Assembly (NCBI RefSeq): GCF_026625805.1
Contig: NZ_CP113064.1
Coordinates: 744,001-808,000 of the forward strand
Direction of reading: 5' to 3'
DNA from: Brevundimonas sp. SL130
GTDB lineage: Bacteria > Pseudomonadota > Alphaproteobacteria > Caulobacterales > Caulobacteraceae
Length of the DNA: 64,000 bases
In this document: positions 36,507 through 45,068 of the stretch, one piece after another
Layout of the letters: each line of letters starts with the position of its first letter
Numbering within the stretch: the stretch's first letter is position 1
Notes under the pieces: model-generated
The model's input: the letters and a program-made list of their open reading frames with translations, nothing else
What the model was told of the DNA's origin: nothing
Databases searched by the model: none
Translations under genes and position numbers: made by a program

Positions 36507-36862
36507 TGCGCATCGCCCTCATCGCCGGCGTCGCCCTTCTGGCGGCCGCCTGCACCCCGCAAACTACGGCCGGCTCGGACGCCCCGATGCAGAGCGCCGA
36601 GGCCTCGGCCTGCGCCACGCGCGGCGGCACGCTGAAACAGGTCGGGCGGATGCAATCCTGGCAGTGCGTCATCAGCTACGCCGACGCCGGCAAGCGCTGC
36701 ACCGACGGCGACCAGTGTCAGGGCGATTGCCGCGTCGAGGGCAATACCGGCATCGAGGCCGGCGCGACCACGGCCGGGGTCTGCCAGGCTGACAGCGACC
36801 GCTTCGGCTGTAATACGCCGGTCGAGGACGGCAAGGCGGGTTCGACCCTCTGCATCGACTGA
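36503..36862 (+). CDS. cysteine-rich lipoprotein
   Basis: A 119-residue protein. The signal ends in the lipobox LAAAC (about residue 18). The mature part has about nine further Cys, in motifs such as [34 protein letters not shown] and TLCID, suggesting a disulfide-rich small domain. It is translationally coupled to hmgA (4-bp overlap). I recognise no enzymatic family. An alternative Met lies one codon later. Confidence 0.75.
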   Translation: MMRIALIAGVALLAAACTPQTTAGSDAPMQSAEASACATRGGTLKQVGRMQSWQCVISYADAGKRCTDGDQCQGDCRVEGNTGIEAGATTAGVCQADSDRFGCNTPVEDGKAGSTLCID

Positions 36863-36940
36863 GGCGGGAGGTTCAGCGGACCACGCCCCCCATTCTCGTC
36901 ATCCTCGCCCTCTAAGGCCTCAATCCTCACCCTCTAAGGC

Positions 36941-37047
36941 CGTCATCCTCGCCCTTGTGGCGAGGATCCATACTCCCGGTGCATCCGCAGGGCGTTCCCT
37001 CGTTGAGACCGGGATTATGGATCCTAGGGACAAGCCCTAGGATGACG
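36941..37047. repeat. inverted intergenic repeat, family B copy 3 (diverged), with partial units upstream
   Basis: The arms are CGTCATCCTCGCCCTTGTGGCGAGGATCCATA and TATGGATCCTAGGGACAAGCCCTAGGATGACG. The palindromic character is kept although the base content changed (compensating changes inside each arm). Degenerate partial units with CCTCGCCCTCTAAGGCC-type sequence stand at 36897-36940. Confidence 0.8.
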
Positions 37048-37070
37048 GCGTGAGCGGGGGAATCCTACCC

Positions 37071-37457
37071 TCAATCCCCGTGCTTGCCGTTGCTGGAAAA
37101 CTCAGGCGGCGCCGCCTTGTGCACATACTGCTCCGCCACCAGCCAGGCCTTGAACGGCCGCAGGCAGCCCAGGCACATGACGATCAGGATGGGCAGGGTG
37201 ACGACCGCGTGCACCCAGATGGGCGGCTTGACGCTGAAGTCGAACACCATCAGCAGGATCATCCCGACCACCCCGACCGCCGTCATGACGAAGAAGGCGG
37301 GACCGTCCGCCGGATCGGCGAACCCGTAGCTGAGCCCGCATTTGGGGCAGGATTCGCGCAGGGTCAGATACCCCCGGAACAGGGCGCCTTCGCCGCAGCG
37401 CGGGCAGCGGCAGGCCAGGCCGGTTTTCAGGGTGCTCAGGCGCGGATAATCGGTCAT
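37071..37457 (-). CDS. DUF983 family membrane protein
   Basis: A 128-residue protein. The N-terminus has two CxxC pairs (CRCPRCGEGALF near 16-27; SCPKCGLSYGF near 36-46), a zinc-ribbon arrangement. Two membrane helices follow (about 55-75 and 83-105). This layout, with FADPADGPAFFVM between, is typical of DUF983. The function is unknown. Confidence 0.9.
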   Translation of the reverse strand: MTDYPRLSTLKTGLACRCPRCGEGALFRGYLTLRESCPKCGLSYGFADPADGPAFFVMTAVGVVGMILLMVFDFSVKPPIWVHAVVTLPILIVMCLGCLRPFKAWLVAEQYVHKAAPPEFSSNGKHGD

Positions 37458-37576
37458 GGGCGCATCATGGGCCGGATCGCGCGCGGTGTCGCGGGGACGA
37501 ACCGCCCTGTTCGCCGAATTCGGGTCGATGTCGGTTAACGGTGATTAAAGAGCTTGTGAGGCAAGTCTCCACGGAT

Positions 37577-40435
37577 ATGTCCGGGACCTCGCACAGCAAG
37601 CGCTTCCTGAAGTCGACCGTGGCCGCCGCCGCGGCCGGCGCGGTCGCCTTTGCGCCCCTCGCGCCCCTGGCGAAAGAGGTGAGCCGGTCCAGCGATCCGC
37701 TGTCGATCAGCGTCGGTCAGGCCGGAGAATTCACCCGGGTCGAATTCGGCGGCGTCATCGGCGTGCGCAGCCAGGTCCGGCGCGAAGCCGACAAGGTCAT
37801 TGTCCGCCTGGGCGTCTCGGCCGCGCCCGACGTCTCGCGCCTGCGGGTCGATCCGCCGGAAGGGGTCAAGGCCGTCGAGACGCGGATGGCGCGGGGCGGG
37901 GCCACCGATCTGGTCATCACCCTGGCCGAGGGCGCCGACGCCCGATCGGGCGTCGCCGACGGCGCCGTCTGGCTGAACCTCTATGCGCCCGGCAAGGCGC
38001 CCGAGCCGACGCCGGAAGAGCGGGCCGCCCTTGTCAATTCCGTCGTGCCCGTCCGCGCCGTCTCCTCGCCCGAGAAGACCGTCCTGACCTTCCAATGGGG
38101 CGCGCCGGTCGGCGCCGCCGTCTTCCGTCGCGGCGAGGCCGTCTGGGTCGTGTTCGACACCGCCGCCAAGATGGACCTGACCGGGGCCAAGGCCCTGGGG
38201 CCGGCCAAGGACGCGCGCTGGGCCGCCGGACCTGACTATACCGCCGTCCGTATCGCCGCGCCCGACGGTCTGCCCGTCGTCGCCGAGGGGCAGGGCGGAA
38301 CCTGGACCGTGACCATCGGCGGTCCGCCCGCCGGCGCCTCGGGCGTCGAGATCGACCGTTCGGAAGACGGCTCCGCCAGTCTGGTGGCGCGGATGGCCGG
38401 GGCGACCAAGACCGTCTGGCTGACCGATCCCCTGGTCGGCGACCGTTTCGCCGCCGTCACCGCCCTGGCGCCCGGCAAGGGGTTTTCGGGCACGCGCAGC
38501 ACCGTCGATCTTACCCTGATCCCCACGGCCCAGGGGTTGGCGGTCGAAACCGCCACTGACGACCTGAAGATCGAGGCCGAGGGCGACCTGGTCACCCTCA
38601 GCCGTCCCCAGGGCCTGACCCTGTCGCCGCCGTCCGCGACCCTGGACGCGGCCGATCAGGAGGGCGACGCGCCGAAGGCCGCGGCCCACCCGTCCCTGAT
38701 CCTTGAGGAATGGGCGTTCGTCGGCGAGGACGGCTTTTCCGAAATCTACCGCCGTCTTCAGGACGCGGCGGCCCAGGAGACCATCGCCGGAACCGACAAC
38801 CCCCGCGCCCCCATCGCGGCGCGGATGGCCCTGGCCCGGTTCCTGGTCGGGTCGGGCCTGAACTACGAGGCGATCGGCGTCATCAACGCCCTGATCGCCA
38901 AGGCCCCCAATATGCAGGGCGAGCCCGAGGTGCGGGGCCTGCGGGGCGCCGCCCGTGTCGGCGTCGGCCGACTGGAAGAGGCCCAGGTCGATTTCGCCGG
39001 CTCGGCCCTGTCCAATGATCCCTCCGCCAAGGTCTGGCAGGGCTATCTGGCGGCCGAACGGGGCGACTGGGAAGAGGCGCGGCGGGCCTTCGCCGCCGGC
39101 GCCTCGGTCATCGACGACTTTCCCAAGGAATGGCGCGCCCGCTTCGGCGCCGCCCACGCCATGGCCGCCATCGAAACCAACGACCTGCCGGCCGCCCGCC
39201 AGCTGCTGGACTATGTCTTCAGTCAGAACGCCTCGGCCGCCGACCAACTGACCGCCCGCGTGGTTCAGGCCCGCCTGTTCGACCTGTCCGGCGACAAGGC
39301 GCGGGCGCTGGCGGTCTACAAGGCCGTGGCCCGCGCCCCGTTGGACGGCATCGCCACCCCGGCCAAACTGGGGGCCATAAATCTCGAGATGGAAAAGGGC
39401 GTCCTGACGCCGGACCAGGCGGCCCAGCAGCTGGAGCTGCTGAAGTGGCGCTGGCGCGGCGACGCGACCGAGCTGGCGGTCATCCGCAAACTGGCGGATC
39501 TCTATCTGCAACAGGGCCGCTATCGCGAAGCCCTGGACGCCCTGCGCGGCGCCGGCAAACGGATGGCGGGCGTGCCCGGCGCGGCCGAGATCCAGACCGA
39601 TCAGTCCAACGCCTTCCGCGCCCTGTTCCTGGAAGGCGCCGCCGACGGCCTCCAGCCGGTCCAGTCCCTGGCGCTGTTCTATGATTTCCGCGAACTGACC
39701 CCCATCGGCGCCGACGGCGACGAGATGGTGCGGCGTCTGTCGCGTCGTCTGATCGACGTCGATCTGCTGGACCAGGCCGCAGAGCTGCTGAAATATCAGG
39801 TCGACAACCGTCTGGACGGGGTGGCCCGGGCCCAGGTCGCCACCAATCTGGCCACCGTCTATCTGATGGATCGCCAGCCGGAGAAGGCGCTGCAAGCCAT
39901 CTGGGGCTCCCGCACCACCCTGCTGCCGACCGCCGTCAACGCCGAACGCCGGGCGCTGGAGGCCCGCGCCCTGATGGATCTGGGCCGCTACGACCATGCG
40001 CTGGAAGTGCTGGACAAGGATCAGTCCGGCCCGGCGCGCGAGGTGCGCGGCGACATCTTCTGGAAACAGCAGAAATGGGCCGAGGCGGCGCCCCTCTATG
40101 AGGCCCGACTGGGCGATCGCTACAAGCAGGGAGCCACGCCCCTGACCCCGGTCGAGGAAAGCTGGCTGATCCGCGCCGGCGTCGGCTATTCGCTGACCGG
40201 CAATCGCGCGGCGCTCGACCGGCTGCGGGGCCAGTATTCGCCCTTCGTCGCGCGGGCCCGGTCGGCCAACGCCATCCGCGTGGCGCTGGACGACGATCTG
40301 TCGGGCGTGGCGGGGGTCGCCGATTTCTCGGGCCTGTCCGCCAATGCGGACACCTTCGTCGGCTGGGTCAACGCGGCCAAACAGGACTTCAGAAAAGAAA
40401 CGGGCGGGAATCGCCCAGCGACTCCCGCCCGTTGA
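37577..40435 (+). CDS. large TPR-repeat protein, exported or membrane-anchored
   Basis: About 952 residues. The N-terminal basic segment with an Ala-rich stretch (SKRFLKSTVAAAAAGAVAFAPLAPLA) may act as a signal. Residues about 45-370 look beta-rich, and about 390-930 are degenerate tetratricopeptide-like helical hairpins (repeated Ala/Leu at 34-residue spacing). I do not recognise the protein. It precedes HU and the flagellar block, so a motility link is conceivable but unproven. The alternative start is GTG 37541; neither has a strong ribosome site. Confidence 0.75.
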   Translation: MSGTSHSKRFLKSTVAAAAAGAVAFAPLAPLAKEVSRSSDPLSISVGQAGEFTRVEFGGVIGVRSQVRREADKVIVRLGVSAAPDVSRLRVDPPEGVKAVETRMARGGATDLVITLAEGADARSGVADGAVWLNLYAPGKAPEPTPEERAALVNSVVPVRAVSSPEKTVLTFQWGAPVGAAVFRRGEAVWVVFDTAAKMDLTGAKALGPAKDARWAAGPDYTAVRIAAPDGLPVVAEGQGGTWTVTIGGPPAGASGVEIDRSEDGSASLVARMAGATKTVWLTDPLVGDRFAAVTALAPGKGFSGTRSTVDLTLIPTAQGLAVETATDDLKIEAEGDLVTLSRPQGLTLSPPSATLDAADQEGDAPKAAAHPSLILEEWAFVGEDGFSEIYRRLQDAAAQETIAGTDNPRAPIAARMALARFLVGSGLNYEAIGVINALIAKAPNMQGEPEVRGLRGAARVGVGRLEEAQVDFAGSALSNDPSAKVWQGYLAAERGDWEEARRAFAAGASVIDDFPKEWRARFGAAHAMAAIETNDLPAARQLLDYVFSQNASAADQLTARVVQARLFDLSGDKARALAVYKAVARAPLDGIATPAKLGAINLEMEKGVLTPDQAAQQLELLKWRWRGDATELAVIRKLADLYLQQGRYREALDALRGAGKRMAGVPGAAEIQTDQSNAFRALFLEGAADGLQPVQSLALFYDFRELTPIGADGDEMVRRLSRRLIDVDLLDQAAELLKYQVDNRLDGVARAQVATNLATVYLMDRQPEKALQAIWGSRTTLLPTAVNAERRALEARALMDLGRYDHALEVLDKDQSGPAREVRGDIFWKQQKWAEAAPLYEARLGDRYKQGATPLTPVEESWLIRAGVGYSLTGNRAALDRLRGQYSPFVARARSANAIRVALDDDLSGVAGVADFSGLSANADTFVGWVNAAKQDFRKETGGNRPATPAR
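40399..40433 (+). terminator. terminator-like hairpin overlapping the TPR gene stop
   Basis: AACGGGCGGGA (40399-40409) and TCCCGCCCGTT (40423-40433) form a perfect 11-bp stem. It overlaps the last codons of the TPR gene. A second small hairpin (CGGTCCC CGCA GGGACCG) follows at 40445-40462. They separate this gene from the convergent HU gene. Confidence 0.7.
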
Positions 40436-40469
40436 TCAGCTAATCGGTCCCCGCAGGGACCGAAAAACC

Positions 40470-40748
40470 TTAGCCGTTGACGGCGTCCTTCAGCGGCTTG
40501 GAGACGCGGAAGCGAACGGCCTTGGAGGCGGCGATCTTGATGGTCGCGCCCGTGGCCGGGTTGCGGCCTTCGCGCTCGGCGCGGGCGGCGGTGTCGAAGA
40601 CGCCCAGGTTCGAGATGCGCACGTCGCCGCCGGCCTTCAGGCTGGCGTGGATGTTCTCGACGATGGCGGTCAGCACCTTGCCGGCGTCGGCCTGCGAGAC
40701 ACCGGCGTCCTTGGCGACGGCGGCGATCAGTTCGGCTTGAGTGGTCAT
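40470..40748 (-). CDS. hup: HU family DNA-binding protein
   Basis: A 92-residue histone-like protein: MTTQAELIAAVAKDAGVSQADAG at the start and RNPATGATIKIAASKAVRFRVSKPLKDAVNG at the end, the latter with the DNA-inserting R-N-P of the beta arm. It binds and bends DNA as a dimer and organises the nucleoid. The start is placed at 40748, giving the standard N-terminus. Confidence 0.95.
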   Translation of the reverse strand: MTTQAELIAAVAKDAGVSQADAGKVLTAIVENIHASLKAGGDVRISNLGVFDTAARAEREGRNPATGATIKIAASKAVRFRVSKPLKDAVNG

Positions 40749-40861
40749 AAGAAACATTTCCAGTGTTAGTCGCCCGATTCAGGGCGAGGACTGAGGGATC
40801 AACACGGATTTCTCCCGGTATTGCAAGCCGGTAAAAGGCGCAAAGCCTTATAGGGCGGGGA

Positions 40862-41662
40862 TTATCCGGTTCCGGACGCCCGCTGGAAGCTCTCGACCAG
40901 GCTTCCCGCGACCAGTCTCCAGCCGTCCACCAGCACGAAGAAGATCAGCTTGAAGGGCAGGGAGACCACCACCGGCGGCAGCATCATCATACCCATGGAC
41001 ATCAGCACGCTGGCCACCACCAAGTCGATGACAAGGAACGGAATAAAAAGAAGAAATCCGATCTCGAACGCCTTCTTCAACTCGCTGATCATAAAGGCCG
41101 GAGTGACCACCCGCAGGGGCAGGTCTTGCAGGTTGGTCGGGGCCTCGACGCGGCTCAATCGGGTGAACAGGGCCAGGTCTCCGCGGTCCACCTGGGCCAG
41201 CATGAAGGTTTTCACAGGTTCCGACGCCGCATCGAAGGCCTGGGGCAATTCCATCTGCTGATCCAGCAGCGGACGGATGCCCGAATCATAGGCGTCCTGC
41301 CAGGTCGGGGCCATGACGATGGCGCTCAGGAACAGGGCCAGGGACACCAGAACCGCGTTCGGCGGCGATTGCTGCATGCCCAGGGCCGTCCGCAACAGCG
41401 ACAGAACCACGACGATTCGCACGAAGCTGGTGGTCATGATGACGATGGACGGCGCCAGCGACAGCACCGTCATCAGCCCGACCAACTGCACCACCCGCTG
41501 GGTCAGGCCTGCGCCCGTTCCCAGGTCGATGTTCAGCGACGATCCCCCCGCCGCCGCATCCTGGGCGAAGGCCGCCAGCGGCCAGGCCAGGCAGACCAGG
41601 GTGGTGAACAGCGACAGCAGGGCCGCGCGCTTCAGCTCCGACGCGGCGGGAACTCCAAACAT
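40862..41662 (-). CDS. fliP: flagellar type III export protein FliP
   Basis: A 266-residue FliP, which with FliQ and FliR forms the export gate of the flagellar basal body. A signal sequence is at about 1-33. The conserved FVRIVVVLSLLRTALGMQQSPPN is near 86-108, and the membrane-embedded C-terminal VMISELKKAFEIGFLLFIPFL-type segment (FMISELKKAFEIGF) is also visible. The start is placed at 41662 (MFGVPAASELKR). The frame stays open upstream to a GTG at 41815 through a repeat, which may extend the N-terminus. Confidence 0.96.
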   Translation of the reverse strand: MFGVPAASELKRAALLSLFTTLVCLAWPLAAFAQDAAAGGSSLNIDLGTGAGLTQRVVQLVGLMTVLSLAPSIVIMTTSFVRIVVVLSLLRTALGMQQSPPNAVLVSLALFLSAIVMAPTWQDAYDSGIRPLLDQQMELPQAFDAASEPVKTFMLAQVDRGDLALFTRLSRVEAPTNLQDLPLRVVTPAFMISELKKAFEIGFLLFIPFLVIDLVVASVLMSMGMMMLPPVVVSLPFKLIFFVLVDGWRLVAGSLVESFQRASGTG

Positions 41663-41665
41663 CTT

Positions 41666-41797
41666 CTCCCTCCCCTTCATGGGGAGGGACGGCGAGGCGC
41701 AGCCGAGCCCGGGTGGGGCAGTCAAAGCCTCGCTCCCGCCCCTTCGGGCCCCACCCCGATCGCGACGCGATCGCCCCTCCCCATGAAGGGGAGGGAG
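41666..41797. repeat. intergenic palindromic repeat, family C copy 2, between fliO and fliP
   Basis: The reverse complement matches the copy at 30734-30865: CCCCTTCATGGGGAGGG ends, an inner GATCGCG palindrome and GGTGGGGCCCGAAGGGGCG. On the minus strand it is open in the fliP frame from the GTG at 41815 to the fliP start, without stop codons. Confidence 0.88.
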
Positions 41798-41811
41798 AAT
41801 GCCGGGCCCCT

Positions 41812-42087
41812 TCACTTGAAGATCTCCGTCTGGCGCGGCTCGATCAGCTCGCGCCCTTCACCCAGCAGGATCAGTCGCTCTTCCTCGTCGATTCGCACCA
41901 GGACCAGCCGCCGCGCGGGGTCCAGCACCAGGGTCTCGACCACCTGCATCCGCCGCTCGCCGCGCTGGGCGTTCAGCTTCGCCATCAGCTGCGGGGCATA
42001 GCGGCGCGCCGCATAGGCGGCCAGGCCGATCAGGCCCAGGGTGAAGGCCAGGCCGAAGACGGCGCGGGCGAGATCGAGGAAATTCAT
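41812..42087 (-). CDS. fliO: flagellar biosynthesis protein FliO
   Basis: A 91-residue protein with one N-terminal membrane helix (about 7-27) and a basic, strand-forming cytoplasmic part (RRMQVVETLVLDPARRLVLVRIDEEERLILL, near 45-75), the FliO pattern. It assists FliP assembly. A GTG codon overlaps its TGA in the fliP frame, suggesting ancestral fliO-fliP coupling before the repeat entered. It is divergent from flgB. Confidence 0.9.
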   Translation of the reverse strand: MNFLDLARAVFGLAFTLGLIGLAAYAARRYAPQLMAKLNAQRGERRMQVVETLVLDPARRLVLVRIDEEERLILLGEGRELIEPRQTEIFK

Positions 42088-42141
42088 ACGCTTGAGGCCC
42101 CGCGCTGTCGGCGCTGTTGCCTAGAGTCTTAACCAGCACGG

Positions 42142-42156
42142 TTAACGATCAGTTTA
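42142..42156. promoter_or_regulatory. CtrA-like box TTAA-N7-TTTA
   Basis: TTAA at 42142-42145 and TTTA at 42153-42156, seven bases apart, nearly match the Caulobacter CtrA consensus TTAA-N7-TTAA. A half site TTAACCAT lies at 42169-42176. It is in the 140-bp gap between divergent fliO and flgB, where class II flagellar promoters are expected. Confidence 0.6.
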
Positions 42157-42227
42157 GATAACGGCCTGTTAACCATAGGGGCGGCATTTTCTGCCCATCG
42201 GGCGCATCCGCGCCACGGGAGATCGCC

Positions 42228-42635
42228 ATGGGCGTCGCCGACATTCCGCTGCTGGGGCAGATCAAGGGCCGGCTGGGCTGGCTGGACGAACGCCAGCGGG
42301 TCATCGCCGAGAACGTCGCCAACGCCGATACGCCGGGCTTCGTCGGCCGCGATCTGAAACAGCCGACCGACTTCGCCGCCGCCCTGCGCTCGGGCGGGGG
42401 GCTCCAGGTGGTCCGCACGAACCGCGCCCACATCGCCCCCGCCGTCAGCGCCCCGCGCTTCGACGCGTCCAAGTCGCCGGACTCCGAGACGACCCTCGAC
42501 GGCAATTCGGTCGTGGTCGAAGAGCAGATGCTGAAGATGGCCGAGAGCCGCATGGCCTATGACGCCGCCATCGGCTTCTACCAGAAATCCATGTCCATGA
42601 TCCGCATGGCCGCGCGCAAGCCCGGCGCGGGCTGA
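42228..42635 (+). CDS. flgB: flagellar basal-body rod protein FlgB
   Basis: A 135-residue proximal rod protein. The N-terminal heptad-like region WLDERQRVIAENVANADTPGF (about 21-41) is the flagellar rod N-terminal domain signature. The C-terminal helix SMIRMAARKPGAG is the family end. Rod proteins are exported and assembled by the FliP-type machinery encoded divergently. Confidence 0.95.
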   Translation: MGVADIPLLGQIKGRLGWLDERQRVIAENVANADTPGFVGRDLKQPTDFAAALRSGGGLQVVRTNRAHIAPAVSAPRFDASKSPDSETTLDGNSVVVEEQMLKMAESRMAYDAAIGFYQKSMSMIRMAARKPGAG

Positions 42636-42651
42636 AACGAAGGACTGATCC

Positions 42652-43071
42652 ATGCCTGATCCCATCCCCCCCTCGAACAGCGCCATGGCGGTGGCGGCCT
42701 CGGCCCTCAAGGCCCAGCAGTCGCGCATGCGCGTGATCGCCGAGAATATCGCCAACGCCCAGTCCACCGCCCGCACCCCCGGCGGCGAGCCCTATCGCCG
42801 CCAGATCCCGGTCTTCCAGGCGCGCGAAGTCGATGGGGCGACCGGCGTCGTCCTGGCCGAGGTTCGGCCGGATCAGAGCGACTTCAATATGGAGTATGAT
42901 CCCTCGCACCCGGCCGCGAATGAGCAGGGCTATGTGATGCGGCCCAACGTCAACACCCTGGTCGAGTCCATGGACATGCGCGAGGCGCAGCGCGCCTACG
43001 AAGCCAATCTGAACGTTATCGAGACGGCGCGGTCGATGGACAGCCGCACCCTCGACCTCATCAAACGCTGA
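42652..43071 (+). CDS. flgC: flagellar basal-body rod protein FlgC
   Basis: A 139-residue rod protein. AQQSRMRVIAENIANAQSTART is near 20-41; VEVRPDQSDFNMEYDPSHP-type sequence (the EVRPDQSDFNMEYDPSHPAA run) follows. The C-terminal region is QRAYEANLNVIETARSMDSRTLDLIKR. It is second in a flgB-flgC-fliE operon (17-bp gap). Confidence 0.95.
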   Translation: MPDPIPPSNSAMAVAASALKAQQSRMRVIAENIANAQSTARTPGGEPYRRQIPVFQAREVDGATGVVLAEVRPDQSDFNMEYDPSHPAANEQGYVMRPNVNTLVESMDMREAQRAYEANLNVIETARSMDSRTLDLIKR

Positions 43072-43081
43072 GGGCTAGGCT

Positions 43082-43384
43082 ATGAATCCGATGATGGCCG
43101 CCCGCGCCTACGCCGCCGTCCAGGGCTCCGCCATGCCCACGGCGGCGCAACCGCCCGCCTCCGGCGACAACGGCTTCGCCGACCTGGTCAAAAACGCCAT
43201 GACCGACATGACGCAGCAGTCCAGGGCGGCCGAGACTCAGATGACCCAGTCGGTCCAGGGCAACGGCAACCTGATTGATGTCGTCACCGCCCTCAGTTCG
43301 GCCGAGGCGTCTCTGGAAACCGTGATCTCCGTCCGCGACCAGGTGATTTCCGCCTATAAGGAAATCATGGCCATGCCGATCTGA
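43082..43384 (+). CDS. fliE: flagellar hook-basal body protein FliE
   Basis: A 100-residue protein that joins the MS ring to the rod. The C-terminal helical half has the family's VTALSSAEASLETVISVRDQVISAYKEIMAMPI pattern. It is third gene of the flgBC-fliE operon, 10 bp after flgC. Confidence 0.93.
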   Translation: MNPMMAARAYAAVQGSAMPTAAQPPASGDNGFADLVKNAMTDMTQQSRAAETQMTQSVQGNGNLIDVVTALSSAEASLETVISVRDQVISAYKEIMAMPI

Positions 43385-43414
43385 TCGGCGACACGTCCTA
43401 GACGAAAGGCCGCG

Positions 43415-44224
43415 TCAGAGCGGTCGGCGGCTCAACGTCACCTGACTGCCGGAGGCGGCCGTCTGAAGCAGTTCGCGCGTTTCGCCCTCCAGCCTCAAAG
43501 CCGTCAGCACGCCCGTGGCGTAGGCCCCTGTGTCCAGGCCGATCCGGCGGTCGTCTGCATGAACGGCCTCGGCGGGCGTGTGGCCGTGAACCACAACCTG
43601 CTCAAAGGGGGCGGGATGGTGCAGGAAGGCCTGACGCACCCACATCAACTGCTGAGGGTCCTGACGATCCAACGGCACGCCCGGTTGAGCCCCGGCATGG
43701 GCGAAGAAATAGTCCCCCAGGGTGAAACTGTATTCCTGGGCGGCGAGAAACGCGCGCTGACGCTCGTCCACGGCCGCGTTCAGGGCCTCGCAGGCGGCGG
43801 CCCAGCCGGCGGCGTCGGTCTTGTCGAACGGCGGACTGACGCCATACGAGGCCAGGGCCTCGCGACCGCCGTAGTCGCACCAGCCCGGTCCCATGTCAGG
43901 ATCGTTCAGGAAGGCTTCCATCCGATCCTCGTGATTGCCACGCAGGAAGTGCAACTCGAACATGCCGCGGCTGCGCAGGCTGGCCAGCAGGTCGATCACG
44001 CTCTTCGAGTCCGGCCCCCGGTCGATATAGTCGCCCAGGAAGATCAGCAGCTTGCGACTGGCGGGCGTGGCGTTCAGATCCGCGATCATCGCCTCGACCA
44101 GGGGCGACAGCAGGTCCAGCCGCCCGTGGATATCCCCCACCGCCCAGGCCACGGCGCCATCAGGAGCCGAGGCTCTGCGGCGCGCGGGCTCCGAAGAGCG
44201 ACGGTTGAACAGTTTGGCGAACAT
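43415..44224 (-). CDS. metallophosphoesterase (PPP-family serine/threonine phosphatase-like)
   Basis: A 269-residue protein. The metal motifs are GDIHGRLDLL (near 30-39), GDYIDRGPDS (near 65-74), GNHEDRM (near 98-104) and HGHTPAEAV (near 213-221). These match the bacterial PPP phosphatases and Ap4A-hydrolase-like group. The substrate is not evident. It is convergent with fliE. Confidence 0.88.
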   Translation of the reverse strand: MFAKLFNRRSSEPARRRASAPDGAVAWAVGDIHGRLDLLSPLVEAMIADLNATPASRKLLIFLGDYIDRGPDSKSVIDLLASLRSRGMFELHFLRGNHEDRMEAFLNDPDMGPGWCDYGGREALASYGVSPPFDKTDAAGWAAACEALNAAVDERQRAFLAAQEYSFTLGDYFFAHAGAQPGVPLDRQDPQQLMWVRQAFLHHPAPFEQVVVHGHTPAEAVHADDRRIGLDTGAYATGVLTALRLEGETRELLQTAASGSQVTLSRRPL

Positions 44225-44269
44225 CCCCCTTAGATCAGCAACCGCAGGGGGCTTGGCAAGCCTGTCGCC

Positions 44270-44860
44270 TCAGAAGAAGCGCTCGCCGATGCGGATCGTG
44301 TCGCCCGGCGCCACCTGGGTCGCCGTCGTCAGCGGATAGGCCTGCTCGCCGGTCCCGTCGGCGCGCTTGATGTAAACTTGACGGGTATTGGCCCGATAGG
44401 TGAAGCCTTCCGCCGTGGCCACCGCGTTCAGAACCGTCAGATTGTTCGTGTAGGGATATTCCCCCGGCTTGTTGACCTCGCCCAGGATATAGAAGGGGCG
44501 ATAGTTCAGCACCTCGGCCGAAACGCGCGGCTCGTTGATATAGCCCTTCTTCAGGGAATCGGCGATCTCGGTTTGGAACTCGGTGATGGTCAGGCCCGCA
44601 GCCTGGACCTCGCCGATCAGGGGCATGGAGATGCGGCCGCTGCCGCCGACGATGAACTCGCCGGTCAGGCCTTCTTCGCCATAGACGTTGACGCGAACCT
44701 TGTCGGCGGCGCCCAGACGATATTCAGGCACGGTGCGGACGACGCTGGGATCCACGGGCGTATCGGCCAGCCCGGCTGCGGCCAGGGGGCTCGTGCCGCA
44801 CGCGGCGACGGTGAACATCAAGGTGAGCCCCAACAGGGCCGCACTCAACCAATTCCGCAT
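44270..44860 (-). CDS. Wza/GumB-type polysaccharide export lipoprotein
   Basis: A 196-residue lipoprotein (lipobox VAAC near residue 20). The polysaccharide-export domain begins YRLGAADKVRVNVYGEEGLTGEFIVGGSGRISMPLIG (about 47-83). A soluble-ligand-binding SLBB-like part follows: FYILGEVNKPGEYPYTNNLTVLNAVATAEGFT. Such proteins form the outer-membrane gate for capsule or exopolysaccharide. It is short compared with E. coli Wza (379). I chose 44860 because GAGG stands nine bases before it. Confidence 0.88.
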   Translation of the reverse strand: MRNWLSAALLGLTLMFTVAACGTSPLAAAGLADTPVDPSVVRTVPEYRLGAADKVRVNVYGEEGLTGEFIVGGSGRISMPLIGEVQAAGLTITEFQTEIADSLKKGYINEPRVSAEVLNYRPFYILGEVNKPGEYPYTNNLTVLNAVATAEGFTYRANTRQVYIKRADGTGEQAYPLTTATQVAPGDTIRIGERFF

Positions 44861-45068
44861 GATCGTCATCCTCGCTTCTCCCCAGCATAGCGCAAGCCGT
44901 CGGATGTTTCCAAGGCGGTGCTTGCGGCGCCGCAGCAAAGATCGGGCCGAAGATGAAAAGACGCTTAATGCGGCTGAAACCAATCTTCTACAGCCCCGCT
45001 AAACCGTACTTCTAAGGCTCATATTGATATGGCTCGGGCAGGGTGGTCCCATGAAACAGGGATCGCCC

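Noticed and set aside
37534..37547. CtrA box TTAACGGTGATTAA before the TPR gene
   Set aside because: The spacing is six bases and the second half overlaps a possible GTG start; too weak to call.
37535..39997. An 820-residue open frame antisense to the TPR gene
   Set aside because: It is a shadow caused by high GC at third codon positions: Gly/Gln/Arg-rich composition, no motif, and the opposite strand encodes a coherent protein with a signal.
42129..42145. A second CtrA box, TTAA...TTAA, before flgB
   Set aside because: The spacing is nine bases instead of seven.
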